From the NCBI RefSeq assembly GCF_042648505.1, contig NZ_JBHRXK010000003.1, positions 62,001 through 126,000 of the forward strand: a DNA stretch of 64,000 nt, read 5' to 3'. The position numbers were made by a program, and so were the translations under genes. Below the pieces are notes generated by a model. That model had not been told where the DNA came from. It saw only the letters and a program-made list of their open reading frames with translations, and searched no databases. This document shows, one piece after another, positions 46,457 to 57,372 of the stretch (positions are counted from its first letter, which is position 1; every line of letters begins with the position of its first letter). Source of the stretch: Lysobacter_L cavernae. Its GTDB lineage: Bacteria; Pseudomonadota; Gammaproteobacteria; Xanthomonadales; Xanthomonadaceae.

Positions 46457-46514
46457 CATTGCTCGAAACGGGTCAGATCGAGCCAGAGGGCCTCGCCCAA
46501 CCAATGGAAACACG

Positions 46515-48929
<2,415 letters not shown>

Positions 48930-49032
48930 GTGGACAGGCTGGGGCCGTTCGCGCCGAGACGGTGCGGCCCCGTGATCGGATCTGCCGCGATGTCGCCGTC
49001 ATCGTCATGACGCCGCGACATCGCAGAGGGTG

Positions 49033-50442
49033 TCACTCGCTTTTGGGTGCGCTGCCGAAATCGCCTTCGGCCGAAGCGGCCAGGTACGCGAACACCGCAT
49101 AGGCTGCGACATTCTGCGCCAGCGCCTTCGGATCGATCTTGTCGAAAGTGTCGTCCGGGGTGTGGTGCAGGTCGAAATAGTCGCTGCCGTCCTGCGCCAG
49201 GCGCGCCCAGGCCAGGCCCTTTTCCGCGAACGGGCTGATGTCCGGCCCGGGGCCGCCGGTGCCTGGCACGTGCTCGATGCCCAGCGGCGCCAGTGCCTGC
49301 GCGATCTGCGCGTCGGCGGCCTTGGCATGGTCCGGCGCCGAGCTGGAATAGGCGTAGATGCGACCGGCGCCGAAATCGCTCTCGGCGGCCAGCTGATGCT
49401 TGCCCAGGTCGGGGGCGTGCTTGGCCGCATAGGCCTTGCCGCCGTGCAGGCCCTGTTCCTCGTTGGCGAAGGCGACCACGCGGATGCTGCGCGCCGGGCG
49501 CTGCTTGAGGTTGCCGATCAGCTTGCCGGCGGCCATGGTCAGGCCGACGCCGGCACCGTCGTCGATCGCGCCAGTGCCCAGGTCCCAGGAGTCGAGGTGG
49601 CCGCCGATCAGCACGACCTCATTTGGCTTCTTGCTGCCGGTGATCTCGCCAATGACATTCTGCGAGGTGTACTGGCCGTCCCAACCGCAATCCAGCGCGA
49701 CCCGGACCTTGGCCGGGCCGAGTGCGAGCAGGCGCGCGAGCTGGTCGGCGTCGGGCACCGCCAGCGCCGCCGACGGGATCGGCGTCAGGCCTTCGTCGAA
49801 GCGGGTGATGCCGGTGTGCGGGTTGCGGTGCGAGTCGGTGCCGGCCGAGCGCATCAGGTAACCGGCGGCGCCGGCGCGGATCGCTGCCGACGGGCCGCGG
49901 CTGCGCACCTTGCCACTCGGGCCGTAGCCGCTGCCGTCGCGGGCGCGTTCCATCTTGTAGTCGACGAAGGCGATCTTGCCGGCCAGCGAACCGGCCGCTG
50001 CAGCCTCCAGTGCGGCCAGGTCGGCGAAGCGCACGACCTCGCCCTCGACCGTGCCGGCCGGGCTGCCGCCGAGCGCGGTCAGGTGCAGCGGCTGCGCGTG
50101 CGCGCCGAGCACCTGTGCGCTTTCGCTGCGGCGCTCCCACTTCGGGAAGGTGACCGGCTCGGTCCAGACCTTGTCGAAGCCCAGTTCCTTGAACTTGGCC
50201 ACCGCCCAGGCGACCGCGCGCGCGTCGCCTTCGCTGCCGGCCAGGCGCGGGCCGACCTGCGTGGTCAGCGATTCGGTGATGCGGTAGCCCAGGTCGCTGG
50301 CCAGTGCGGTCTCGCGCAGCTGGGCGGCGGTGGTCATGGCTTGGTCGGGAATGCGCGTCTCGCGCTGGGCGGCACCGACATCGCCGCTGAACACCGCGGC
50401 GGACAGACAGGAGGCGATGGCCACCGGCAGCATTGCGCGCAT
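49033..50442 (-). CDS. M28-family zinc aminopeptidase/carboxypeptidase with PA domain
   Basis: A 469-residue exported peptidase with a signal peptide (cleavage near VGAAQ). A protease-associated insert (GEVVRFADLAALEAA...GAAGYLMRS, about residues 130-200) precedes the M28 core. Zinc ligands are visible in IGGHLDSWDLG, GAIDDGAGVG, FANEEQGLHG and the closing FDLHHTPDDTFDKI. It should remove N-terminal or C-terminal amino acids from peptides in the periplasm or outside. Start ATG at 50442. Convergent with the UvrA-like gene; the spacer 48930-49032 is empty. Confidence 0.92.
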   Translation of the reverse strand: MRAMLPVAIASCLSAAVFSGDVGAAQRETRIPDQAMTTAAQLRETALASDLGYRITESLTTQVGPRLAGSEGDARAVAWAVAKFKELGFDKVWTEPVTFPKWERRSESAQVLGAHAQPLHLTALGGSPAGTVEGEVVRFADLAALEAAAAGSLAGKIAFVDYKMERARDGSGYGPSGKVRSRGPSAAIRAGAAGYLMRSAGTDSHRNPHTGITRFDEGLTPIPSAALAVPDADQLARLLALGPAKVRVALDCGWDGQYTSQNVIGEITGSKKPNEVVLIGGHLDSWDLGTGAIDDGAGVGLTMAAGKLIGNLKQRPARSIRVVAFANEEQGLHGGKAYAAKHAPDLGKHQLAAESDFGAGRIYAYSSSAPDHAKAADAQIAQALAPLGIEHVPGTGGPGPDISPFAEKGLAWARLAQDGSDYFDLHHTPDDTFDKIDPKALAQNVAAYAVFAYLAASAEGDFGSAPKSE

Positions 50443-50724
50443 TACCCGGACTCCCCGACTCGAACAAGACGAAGCCGCCAGCGTAACAACTCGCCGCGAT
50501 GCGGTGAGGTGCCTGTAGTCACGCGGCGGTGTGCCGCGGTTGGCGGAAAGCCAAGAGAGGACACCTTCCTGCCGCGGAAACCCGTCACCGTTCGCCCTGA
50601 GCGTAGACCGTCAAGCCGAAGTTGAAGGGTGAATGGGCGGCAGAACCAACAGGCGCGCTCGTCCTTCGACTTCGGCGCTGCGCGCCTACGCTCAGGCGGA
50701 ACGGTGCGCGGAGTGAAGCGACGT

Positions 50725-51132
50725 TTACGCGGGCTTCTTCAGCGAATCGCGGATCTCGCGCAGCAGCAGCACGTCTTCCGGCGTGGCCGGGGCAGGGGCC
50801 GGCGTGCGCACCTTGTTGTAGGCCTTGAGGACCACGAAGATCACCAGCGCGATCAGCAGGAAATCGATCGCGGTCTGGATGAACAGGCCGTACTTGAGCG
50901 CGACCTCGGCGGCGACTTCCTTGCCGGCCGCGTCGAGCTGGGCCGGGCGCAGCACGTACTTCCAGTCGCTGACGCTGACGCCGCCGCTGATGAAGCCGAC
51001 CACCGGCATGACGATGCCGTCGACGAGGGCGGTGACGATCTTGCCAAACGCGGCGCCGATCACCACGCCGACCGCGAGGTCGACGACGTTGCCGCGCGAT
51101 ATGAATTCCTTGAACTCGCTGATCATGCCCAT
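50725..51132 (-). CDS. mscL: Large-conductance mechanosensitive channel
   Basis: A 135-residue protein with the MscL hallmarks: [26 protein letters not shown] (N-terminal helix and TM1), an extracellular loop, TM2 ([22 protein letters not shown]), and a C-terminal coiled helix ending [14 protein letters not shown]. It opens under membrane tension to release solutes on osmotic downshock. The ATG at 51132 is chosen; a second in-frame ATG is two codons later. The 282 bp between it and the peptidase start contain palindromic, repeat-like sequence but no gene. Confidence 0.97.
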   Translation of the reverse strand: MGMISEFKEFISRGNVVDLAVGVVIGAAFGKIVTALVDGIVMPVVGFISGGVSVSDWKYVLRPAQLDAAGKEVAAEVALKYGLFIQTAIDFLLIALVIFVVLKAYNKVRTPAPAPATPEDVLLLREIRDSLKKPA

Positions 51133-51179
51133 GGCTGCTCTCTCTCCGTGTGTTGGCAAGGGCGGCGGTGCCGCCGCAA

Positions 51180-51926
51180 CTATAGCGCCGCGTCCGCGAC
51201 GCCGGCTTGTTCGACGATCCGGCCCGACAGCTCGCTCACGCCTTCGAGCACGGCATCGAAGCGATCATCCGGCCACAGCGGGCCGACGCCGGCCGGCGTG
51301 CCCATGAACACCAGGTCGCCGGCGCGCAGCGCGTAGAGTTTCGACAGCTCGTGCAGGATTTCCGGCACGCTCCAGACCAGATCGGCGAGCGAGCCGCGCT
51401 GGCGCGTTTCGCCGTTGACCTGCAGGCTCAGCATGCGGGCGCCGAGTTCGCCGACGTCAGCGACCGGCACGATCGCGCTGATCGGTGCGGAGTGATCGAA
51501 CGCCTTGCCGGTGTCCCAAGGCAAACCTTTGGCCTTGGCCGCACCCTGCAAGTCGCGACGGGTCAGGTCGAGACCGACCGCGTAGCCGAATACCAGCGCC
51601 ATCGCGTCGACCGGATCGAGCTCGCCCGCCGGGGCGTCGCGGCCGAGCGCGACCACCAGCTCGACCTCGTGATGCAGCTCGCGGGTGCCGCGCGGGTAGG
51701 GCACGGCCTCGTCGAGCACGATCGCGTCGGTTGGCTTGAGGAAGAACACCGGAGTGCCGCGGTCGGCGGCGCAGGTTGGCACCGTCGCGCCCATCTCGCG
51801 TGCGTGATCGGCGAAGTTGCGGCCGACGCAGTAGATGCGGTGGACAGGAAAAAATCGATTGGCGCCAGGACCACCACCGCGAACAGGAACCCGGGTTGGC
51901 GGCAGCGCCGCGATCACGTCGGTCAT
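51180..51926 (-). CDS. Fumarylacetoacetate hydrolase-family protein
   Basis: A 248-residue enzyme of the FAH superfamily: [27 protein letters not shown], metal-binding [13 protein letters not shown] with E..E, and [35 protein letters not shown], then [14 protein letters not shown]. Family members are acylpyruvate hydrolases, 2-hydroxyhepta-2,4-diene-1,7-dioate isomerases or oxaloacetate decarboxylases; this length fits acylpyruvase (YcgM-like). Start ATG at 51926. It is 47 bp upstream of mscL on the same strand. Confidence 0.9.
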   Translation of the reverse strand: MTDVIAALPPTRVPVRGGGPGANRFFPVHRIYCVGRNFADHAREMGATVPTCAADRGTPVFFLKPTDAIVLDEAVPYPRGTRELHHEVELVVALGRDAPAGELDPVDAMALVFGYAVGLDLTRRDLQGAAKAKGLPWDTGKAFDHSAPISAIVPVADVGELGARMLSLQVNGETRQRGSLADLVWSVPEILHELSKLYALRAGDLVFMGTPAGVGPLWPDDRFDAVLEGVSELSGRIVEQAGVADAAL

Positions 51927-51933
51927 GCGCGGT

Positions 51934-52233
51934 TTACAGGGGGTGCGTGTGCGAGCGTTGCCGGTCGAGCACGGACTGGTCGACGACGCGGTACTCGCCA
52001 TCGACGACGCGCGGATCGCGGGCGACGGGGCGGCCGCGCTGCTTCAACAGCTTGTAGGCCACGCCGGCGACGATCATCGCCGCGCCAAGCACCACGCTGA
52101 ACATCACCAGCACCACCAGCACCCCCAGTCCCACCAGGCCGAGCGCGAAGCGCAGCAGCGGGTGCCGCGGCTTGCGCGGTTCGAAGGCTTGGCGGAGGCG
52201 GGCGTGGTCGAAGCGGAAGCTCTGGGCGAACAT
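51934..52233 (-). CDS. Small membrane protein, unknown function
   Basis: A 99-residue protein starting at the ATG at 52233 (a further ATG at 52260 is in frame). After a charged lead (RFDHARLRQAFEPRKPRHPLLR) come two closely spaced hydrophobic segments (FALGLVGLGVLVVLVMFSVV and LGAAMIVAGVAYKLL) and a basic tail. No family recognised. It ends 7 bp before the FAH-family gene and is probably in one transcript with it, and diverges from the Rieske gene. Confidence 0.75.
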   Translation of the reverse strand: MFAQSFRFDHARLRQAFEPRKPRHPLLRFALGLVGLGVLVVLVMFSVVLGAAMIVAGVAYKLLKQRGRPVARDPRVVDGEYRVVDQSVLDRQRSHTHPL

Positions 52234-52290
52234 TTCGTACGTCGTGACACAATGCGGCAATACGCCGGGCAGGCGAGTATCGGTGCAGGC

Positions 52291-52671
52291 ATGAACGAGG
52301 GTGTGAGAACTTCGTTAAACAATGCGCAAGAGGGGGCCGCTGCGGCGGTGCCGTTGCTGGCGCTGGAACGCTTGCCCGACGGTGCTTTCGCCGAAGTTGA
52401 AGCGGTGATCGACGGCGATGCTGAATCGCTGCTGCTCTACCGTGACGGCGATCACGTGCGCGCGTGGCTCAACATCTGCCCGCATGCGGGCCGGCGCCTG
52501 GACTGGGCGCCGGGGCAGTTCCTCAAGAGCAAGGACGGGCTGCTGGTGTGCGCGGCACACGGCGCCAGTTTTGAGCTGCGCGGCGGCGAGTGCGTCGCCG
52601 GGCCGTGCCGCGGCGAGGCGCTGCGCGCGGTCGAGGTGACGGTGCGTGACGGCGCGGTGTGGTTGGCCTGA
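52291..52671 (+). CDS. Rieske [2Fe-2S] protein
   Basis: A 126-residue soluble Rieske-domain protein. The cluster motifs are CPHAG (C-x-H) and CAAHGASF (C-x2-H), 27 residues apart, as in ferredoxin-like Rieske proteins of dioxygenase systems and NirD-like proteins. No oxygenase or reductase gene is next to it, so its partner is unknown. Start ATG at 52291. Its 3' end is 56 bp from the edge of the solitary integron cassette. Confidence 0.9.
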   Translation: MNEGVRTSLNNAQEGAAAAVPLLALERLPDGAFAEVEAVIDGDAESLLLYRDGDHVRAWLNICPHAGRRLDWAPGQFLKSKDGLLVCAAHGASFELRGGECVAGPCRGEALRAVEVTVRDGAVWLA

Positions 52672-52727
52672 GGGTTCAACGGCTTGCGGCCACCGACGCG
52701 GGCGATTCCGCAGTCCTGGGAGGAGGC

Positions 52728-52790
52728 GGCTGACGTGTGAATCAAACGGCGCTGCGGAGCGGCTACGGCTTGAATGAATTGTTAGGTGCC
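52728..52790 (-). other. attC site of the solitary cassette
   Basis: On the minus strand it starts ggcacctaacaattcattca, has a stem AGCCGTAGCCGCTCCGCAGCGCCGTTT, and ends gattcacacgtcagcc. The opening core CACCTAAC is intact and matches the incoming core GTTAGGTG at 53290-53298. The closing core is degenerate. The GNAT stop codon TAA lies in the opening core. Confidence 0.75.
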
Positions 52791-53273
52791 TTGCTGCAGG
52801 CGCCGATACATGACATGCGCATCAACAAGGCCATGTTGCCGGTGGCGGAACGCCTTAGGAAGCGTGCCCACGATAGCAAAGCCGAGCTTCTCGTAGAGCC
52901 TGACGGCCGGCAGGTTTGTACTCACAACATAATTGAACTGCATGGCGAGAAAACCTTCGCTTTGGGCCTGTGCGATGCTGTGATTGACCAAAGCGCGGCC
53001 AATGCCTTTGCCTTGAGCGGATGGAGCGACAAGGTAAGTTGCACTGGCTACATGAGACCCAAGGTCTGGGTAGTTGGGCCCCACCTTGTACATGCCGATT
53101 ACGTCACCGCCGACTGCGGCAACATACGACGTATGCGGCCCGAACCAATGGGTACGGAATGTGTCGCGGTCTAGAGAGCCAGCGAAGGGCAACGTATCGC
53201 CAGTGGAAATGACCGCCTGAAAAATGTCCCACATGGCGGGAAGTTCCGCCTGAGTCGCTCTTGTGATCTGCAC
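52782..53273 (-). CDS. GNAT-family N-acetyltransferase (integron cassette gene)
   Basis: A 163-residue acetyltransferase: VQITRATQAELPAMW at the start, SATYLVAPSAQGKGIGRALV as acetyl-CoA loop, and NLPAVRLYEKLGFAIVGTLPKAF. The start is taken as the GTG at 53273, with ccggag seven bases upstream; a longer frame to a TTG at 53300 crosses the cassette core. GNAT enzymes are frequent cassette cargo and may acetylate amines, peptides or antibiotics; nothing here reveals the target. The stop lies inside the attC opening core, as in many cassettes. Confidence 0.88.
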   Translation of the reverse strand: MQITRATQAELPAMWDIFQAVISTGDTLPFAGSLDRDTFRTHWFGPHTSYVAAVGGDVIGMYKVGPNYPDLGSHVASATYLVAPSAQGKGIGRALVNHSIAQAQSEGFLAMQFNYVVSTNLPAVRLYEKLGFAIVGTLPKAFRHRQHGLVDAHVMYRRLQQGT

Positions 53274-53348
53274 GCGAAACTCCGGAAAGACACCTAACAA
53301 TACGGTGACGGAAAAGCGGGCTGCCCTGCGGGTTCCCTGTCGCGGCGA

Positions 53349-55187
53349 TCAGAACAACAGATTGACCATCAGCACGATCACCAGCGTGTAGACCAGCGAC
53401 AACGGCCCGCCGATCCGCCACAGCTCCTTGCCGCTGTAGCCGGCCGGTCCGGTGATCATCGAGATCACCGGGTTGGATGCGGTCATGAAGTTGTTGGACG
53501 CCGACAGCGCGACGATCAGCGCGAATGCGGTCGGGTTGCCGCCGACGGCCAGCGCCATGTTGATCGCCAGCGGCACCACGACGATGGTGGCTCCGACGTG
53601 GCTGATCACCAGCGAGAACACCGTGGTCAACACACCCAGCGCCACCTCCAGCAGCCACACCGGCGTGCCGGTGGGCAAGCGCTCGATGGTGTGGCCGGCG
53701 ACCCAGGCCGCCGCGCCGCTGGAGTCCATCGCCCAGCCCAGCGGGATCAGGCAGGCCATCAGGAACACGGTCTTCCAGTTGATCGCCGCGTAGGCCTCGT
53801 CGATGTTGAGCACACCGGCGACCAGCATGCCGGCCACGCCGGTCATCAGCGCGATCGACACCGGCAGGCGCGAGGACAGCGCCAGCAACATCGCCACGGC
53901 GAAGATCGCCATGGCGATCTTGAACTTGTGCGGGCGCTGCTCGCCCTTGGGGTAGTCGGTGACCACCACCAGGTCCTTGCTCGCCGCAGCCTGCGCCAAG
54001 TCGGTCCAGATACTGTGGAACACCAGCATGTCGCCGGCGCGCAGCGCCACGTCGCGCACGTTCTCGCGCAGCACGGTCTTGTCGCGGTTGATCGCCAGCA
54101 GGCTCAGGCCCATCTGCTTGCGCAGCTGCAGGTCGCGGCCGTTCTTGCCGATGAACTTCGAGGTTGCCGGCACCACCGCCTCGGAGATGCCGGCGCGGCT
54201 CGGGTTGAACAGGTCGCCGAAGTTGCGCAGGCGCGCGCTCATGCGCAGGAAGTGGTTCTGGGCGAAGTCGCTGACCTGCTGGCGCGGGCCCATCGCGCCG
54301 AGCACGCTGCCGACCCAGATGCGGGTATCGGCCGGCGGCGCCAGCCGCGACTCGCTGTCGCTCTTGAGGGCGAGCAGCAGCGGCGCGTTGTGCAGCGCCT
54401 CGGCCTCGCCCAGCGACATGCCGACCAGCGGGCTGTCGGCGCTGACGGTGAGCTCGTAGACGTCGCCGTCGATGCCGTAGGCCTTGGCGAAGTAGCTCTG
54501 CGTGCGCGCCGGCGTCGCGCCCTTGCTGTCGTCGTCGCGCAGGCGCTTGTCGCCGAAGAAATGGAAGTAGGCCAGCGACGCGCCGAGCAGGGCCAGGCCG
54601 ATCGGCAGCGGCGCGAACATCTTCAGCGGCTCAATGGTGGCCGCGCCCGAGGGCAGGTTGCTGTTGGCGGCGAGCAACAGGTCGTTGAGCAGGATCAGCG
54701 GCGAATTGCCGACCATGGTCAGGCCGCCGCCCATCACGATCGCGGCGGCGATCGGCAGCAGCAGGCGCGGCAGGGTCAGGCCGGTGCGCGAGGACAGGCG
54801 CGCGGCGACGGGCATGTACAGCGCCATCACCGACGGGTTTTGCATGATCGAGGAGTTGAGGCCGGCGACCGCGCTGGTCAGCAGCAGCAATCGTTGCTCG
54901 ACGCCGTGCGCGCGGCGCAGCAACCAGCCGGCGAGGCGGTTGAGGGCGCCGGTGCGGTCGAGGCCGGCGCCGAGGATCATGGTCGCGATGATGCTGATCA
55001 CCGCGTTGCCGGAGAAGCCGTTGAACAGCTCCTCGGGCTCGACCAGGCCCGACAGGCCCAGCAGCACCAGCACGACGAGGGCGACGACGTCGGCGCGGAT
55101 GCGCTCGAACAGGAACATCACCATCGTGAAGCCCACCAGCCCGAGCACGAGCTTCATGTCGGTGGTGAGCGTCAGCGCGGTGTCCAT
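53349..55187 (-). CDS. SLC13/CitT-type transporter with central TrkA-C domains
   Basis: A 612-residue membrane protein. An N-terminal half with several membrane segments (LGLVGFTMVMFLFERIRADVVALVVLVLLGLSG, FSGNAVISIIATMILGAGLDRTGAL) contains the GNSPLILLNDLLLAAN motif. A central cytoplasmic part holds two TrkA-C-like units (about residues 220-410: AYGIDGDVYELTVSADSPLVG... and ..LRAGDMLVFH). A second membrane half follows with SASNNFMTASNPV. This layout is that of divalent anion:sodium symporters with RCK-like regulatory inserts (sulfate, dicarboxylate or arsenite types). Substrate not determinable. Confidence 0.88.
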   Translation of the reverse strand: MDTALTLTTDMKLVLGLVGFTMVMFLFERIRADVVALVVLVLLGLSGLVEPEELFNGFSGNAVISIIATMILGAGLDRTGALNRLAGWLLRRAHGVEQRLLLLTSAVAGLNSSIMQNPSVMALYMPVAARLSSRTGLTLPRLLLPIAAAIVMGGGLTMVGNSPLILLNDLLLAANSNLPSGAATIEPLKMFAPLPIGLALLGASLAYFHFFGDKRLRDDDSKGATPARTQSYFAKAYGIDGDVYELTVSADSPLVGMSLGEAEALHNAPLLLALKSDSESRLAPPADTRIWVGSVLGAMGPRQQVSDFAQNHFLRMSARLRNFGDLFNPSRAGISEAVVPATSKFIGKNGRDLQLRKQMGLSLLAINRDKTVLRENVRDVALRAGDMLVFHSIWTDLAQAAASKDLVVVTDYPKGEQRPHKFKIAMAIFAVAMLLALSSRLPVSIALMTGVAGMLVAGVLNIDEAYAAINWKTVFLMACLIPLGWAMDSSGAAAWVAGHTIERLPTGTPVWLLEVALGVLTTVFSLVISHVGATIVVVPLAINMALAVGGNPTAFALIVALSASNNFMTASNPVISMITGPAGYSGKELWRIGGPLSLVYTLVIVLMVNLLF

Positions 55188-55194
55188 CAGGGCC

Positions 55195-55316
55195 GTGATT
55201 CGTGATTCGGGATTGGGTATTCGCGAAAGCAGGCTCGTGCGCCTGTGCGGGAGCGGGCCTGGATCGGCCTAGGATGACGAGCGGTCTTCAGTCTCGAATC
55301 CCGAATCACGAATCAC
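55195..55316. repeat. Inverted extragenic repeat between the transporter and trmB
   Basis: gtgattcgtgattcgggatt (55195-55214) recurs as exact complement at 55297-55316, 82 bp apart. Each arm is itself built from a repeated gtgattc unit. The right arm contains the trmB stop codon. Sequences of the aatcccgaatcacgaatc type are common between genes in this family. Confidence 0.85.
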
Positions 55317-56056
55317 GAATCCCGGCTTTTGTCATAGAGGAGGTCCCACACGCCGTGGCCGAGTTTCTGGCCGCGGGTCTCGAAGTGGGTCTGCGGTCGC
55401 CAGTCCGGTCGCGGCACCGCGCCACGCGGGCCGGCGCGGTTGACGAGGCCGGGGGTTGCGTCGAGTACATTCCACATCTGCTCGGCATAGTCCTGCCAAT
55501 CGGTGGCGAGGTGCAAGCGGCCGTCGCCGGCAAGCTTGCCGACGAGCAACTGGGCGAACTCCGGCTGCACCAGGCGGCGCTTGTTGTGGCGCTTCTTGTG
55601 CCAGGGGTCGGGGAAGTAGATGCGGACCTCGTCGAGCGAGCCGTCGGCGATTTCGTTGCGCAGCACTTCCACCGCGTCATGGTGGTAGACGCGGACGTGG
55701 TCGCTGCCGTCTTCGGCCAGTGCATTGAGCAGGCGGCCGACGCCGGGCGCGTGTACCTCGATGCCGATCAGGTCGCGTGCATGGTCGTGTTGGGCGGCGA
55801 AGCGCAGGGCCTCGCCGTTGCCGAAGCCGATCTCGAGCACGCGTTTGGCGCTGCGGCCAAAGGCGGCGGCGAAGTCGCGCGGGGTACCCGTGTAGTCGAG
55901 GCCGAAGCGCGGCCATTGCGTGTCGAACGCGCGCTGCTGCGCCTCGGTGAAGCGGCCCTGACGCAGCACGAAGCTGCGCACCTGGCGGCGGCCTGCCTCG
56001 ATGGTGAAAGGCTTGGGCGGGGTCTTGGCGCCGTCGCTCGAGAACGGATCAGTCAT
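55313..56056 (-). CDS. trmB: tRNA (guanine-N7)-methyltransferase
   Basis: A 247-residue SAM-dependent enzyme that methylates G46 of tRNAs. Motifs: [15 protein letters not shown] (SAM site), [33 protein letters not shown] (the family hallmark) and the C-terminal [17 protein letters not shown]. It opens with the conserved [17 protein letters not shown]. The ATG at 56056 shares one base with the thiG stop (TAATG), so the genes are coupled. The stop lies within the extragenic repeat. Confidence 0.95.
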   Translation of the reverse strand: MTDPFSSDGAKTPPKPFTIEAGRRQVRSFVLRQGRFTEAQQRAFDTQWPRFGLDYTGTPRDFAAAFGRSAKRVLEIGFGNGEALRFAAQHDHARDLIGIEVHAPGVGRLLNALAEDGSDHVRVYHHDAVEVLRNEIADGSLDEVRIYFPDPWHKKRHNKRRLVQPEFAQLLVGKLAGDGRLHLATDWQDYAEQMWNVLDATPGLVNRAGPRGAVPRPDWRPQTHFETRGQKLGHGVWDLLYDKSRDS

Positions 56057-56850
56057 TAACCGATCAATCCATCGACCGGCGAAGACGCACTGGCAAAGCG
56101 CTTGCGCGGAATCCGCCCGGCCTTGAACGCGGCGCGGCCGGCCTCGACCGCGAGCTTCATCGCGTGCGCCATCAGCACCGGATCCTTGGCCCCGGCAATG
56201 GCGGTGTTCATCAGCACGCCGTCGCAGCCCAGCTCCATCGCGATGGCGGCATCGGAGGCGGTGCCGACGCCGGCGTCGACGATGATCGGCACGCGCGCGT
56301 TCTCGACGATCTCGAGCAGGTTGTACTTGTTCTGCACGCCCAGGCCCGAACCGATCGGTGCGGCCAGCGGCATGACGGCCACGCAGCCGAGCTCCTCCAG
56401 GCGCTTGGCCAGGATCGGGTCGTCGGAGGTGTAGACCATCACGTCGAAGCCGTCCTTCACCAGCGTCTCGGCCGCGACCAGGGTCTGCACCACGTCGGGG
56501 TACAGGGTCTTCTGGTCGCCGAGCACTTCCAGCTTGACCAGGTTGTGGCCATCGAGCAGCTCGCGCGCGAGGCGGCAGGTGCGCACCGCGTCGTCGGCGG
56601 TATAGCAACCGGCGGTGTTGGGCAGGATCGTGTAGCGGTCGGGCGGCAGCACGTCGAGCAGATTCGGCTCGCCCGGGTTCTGGCCGATGTTGCTGCGGCG
56701 GATCGCGACGGTAACGATCTGCGCGCCGGCGGCCTGCGTGGCCAGGCGGGTCTGTTCGAGGTCGGTGAACTTGCCGGTGCCGGTGAGCAGGCGCGAGGCG
56801 TAGGGCTTGCCGGCGATGACGAGGGGGTCGAGGTGGGTCGGTGCGGTCAT
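56056..56850 (-). CDS. thiG: Thiazole synthase
   Basis: A 264-residue (beta/alpha)8 enzyme that forms the thiazole phosphate of thiamin from DXP, glycine imine and ThiS-thiocarboxylate. Visible are [16 protein letters not shown], the imine-forming Lys in [27 protein letters not shown] and [12 protein letters not shown]. It sits between thiS and trmB; 160 bp separate it from thiS. No thiH, thiO, thiC or thiamin riboswitch is seen here. Confidence 0.97.
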   Translation of the reverse strand: MTAPTHLDPLVIAGKPYASRLLTGTGKFTDLEQTRLATQAAGAQIVTVAIRRSNIGQNPGEPNLLDVLPPDRYTILPNTAGCYTADDAVRTCRLARELLDGHNLVKLEVLGDQKTLYPDVVQTLVAAETLVKDGFDVMVYTSDDPILAKRLEELGCVAVMPLAAPIGSGLGVQNKYNLLEIVENARVPIIVDAGVGTASDAAIAMELGCDGVLMNTAIAGAKDPVLMAHAMKLAVEAGRAAFKAGRIPRKRFASASSPVDGLIG

Positions 56851-57010
56851 CCGGTTAGTTTACCAGCGGGCGATGCCTGCCCTTGCGCATTCGAGGACGT
56901 GCCGATGCCGTCCATGGTGTCGCGTTGCGGGCTTCGGACAGCCCTGTCCGGCCCATCCATGGCCGGGCGTTCGGCCCGTGCGCGAGGCAGTGCCTCGCAG
57001 GCGTACGGCC

Positions 57011-57211
57011 TCACCCGCCGCCGAGGGCGTGCACGATCTCGATGTGGTCGCCGTCGGCCAGGGCCTGCTCGCCGTGGCGGCTGCGCGGCACGATCGCGCC
57101 GTTGACCTCGACCGCGACGCGGCGTTCGCCCAGGCCCTCGGCCTGCAGCAGTTGCTGCACGGTGGTGTGCGCCGCGACCGCGCGCGGCTCGCCGTTCAAG
57201 AGGATGTCCAT
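57011..57211 (-). CDS. thiS: Sulfur carrier protein ThiS
   Basis: A 66-residue beta-grasp protein: MDILLNGEPRAV at the N-terminus, VEVNGAIVPRSRH in the middle, and a C-terminal GGG that carries the thiocarboxylate after adenylation by ThiF. The ATG at 57211 is used; a longer frame to 57349 has no family resemblance. It delivers sulfur to ThiG, encoded next on the same strand after a 160-bp spacer. Confidence 0.95.
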   Translation of the reverse strand: MDILLNGEPRAVAAHTTVQQLLQAEGLGERRVAVEVNGAIVPRSRHGEQALADGDHIEIVHALGGG

Positions 57212-57372
57212 GCGCCATTGTCCCCTTGCGGACCGGGACTGGCCAGCGTGGGCACGGATTTTGCCGCGCTGCGGCTTGTACGCGGCGGCGGCGCGTGGTT
57301 CGATGCCGGCCATCCGCGGGCGTATGCCGCCCGGACGGATCACTTCCATTCAAAGACACTCCAGGGACTTCC

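Larger units (their letters stand above)
52728..53298 (-). mobile_element. Solitary integron cassette with a GNAT gene
   Basis: One ORF on the minus strand is enclosed by integron cores. Its entry side is a core TTGTTAGGTG at about 53290-53300, and its exit side is an attC at 52728-52790. No further attC or integrase lies nearby, so this is a single cassette, either inserted at a secondary site or the remnant of a larger array. It interrupts the interval between the Rieske gene and the SLC13-type gene. Confidence 0.75.
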
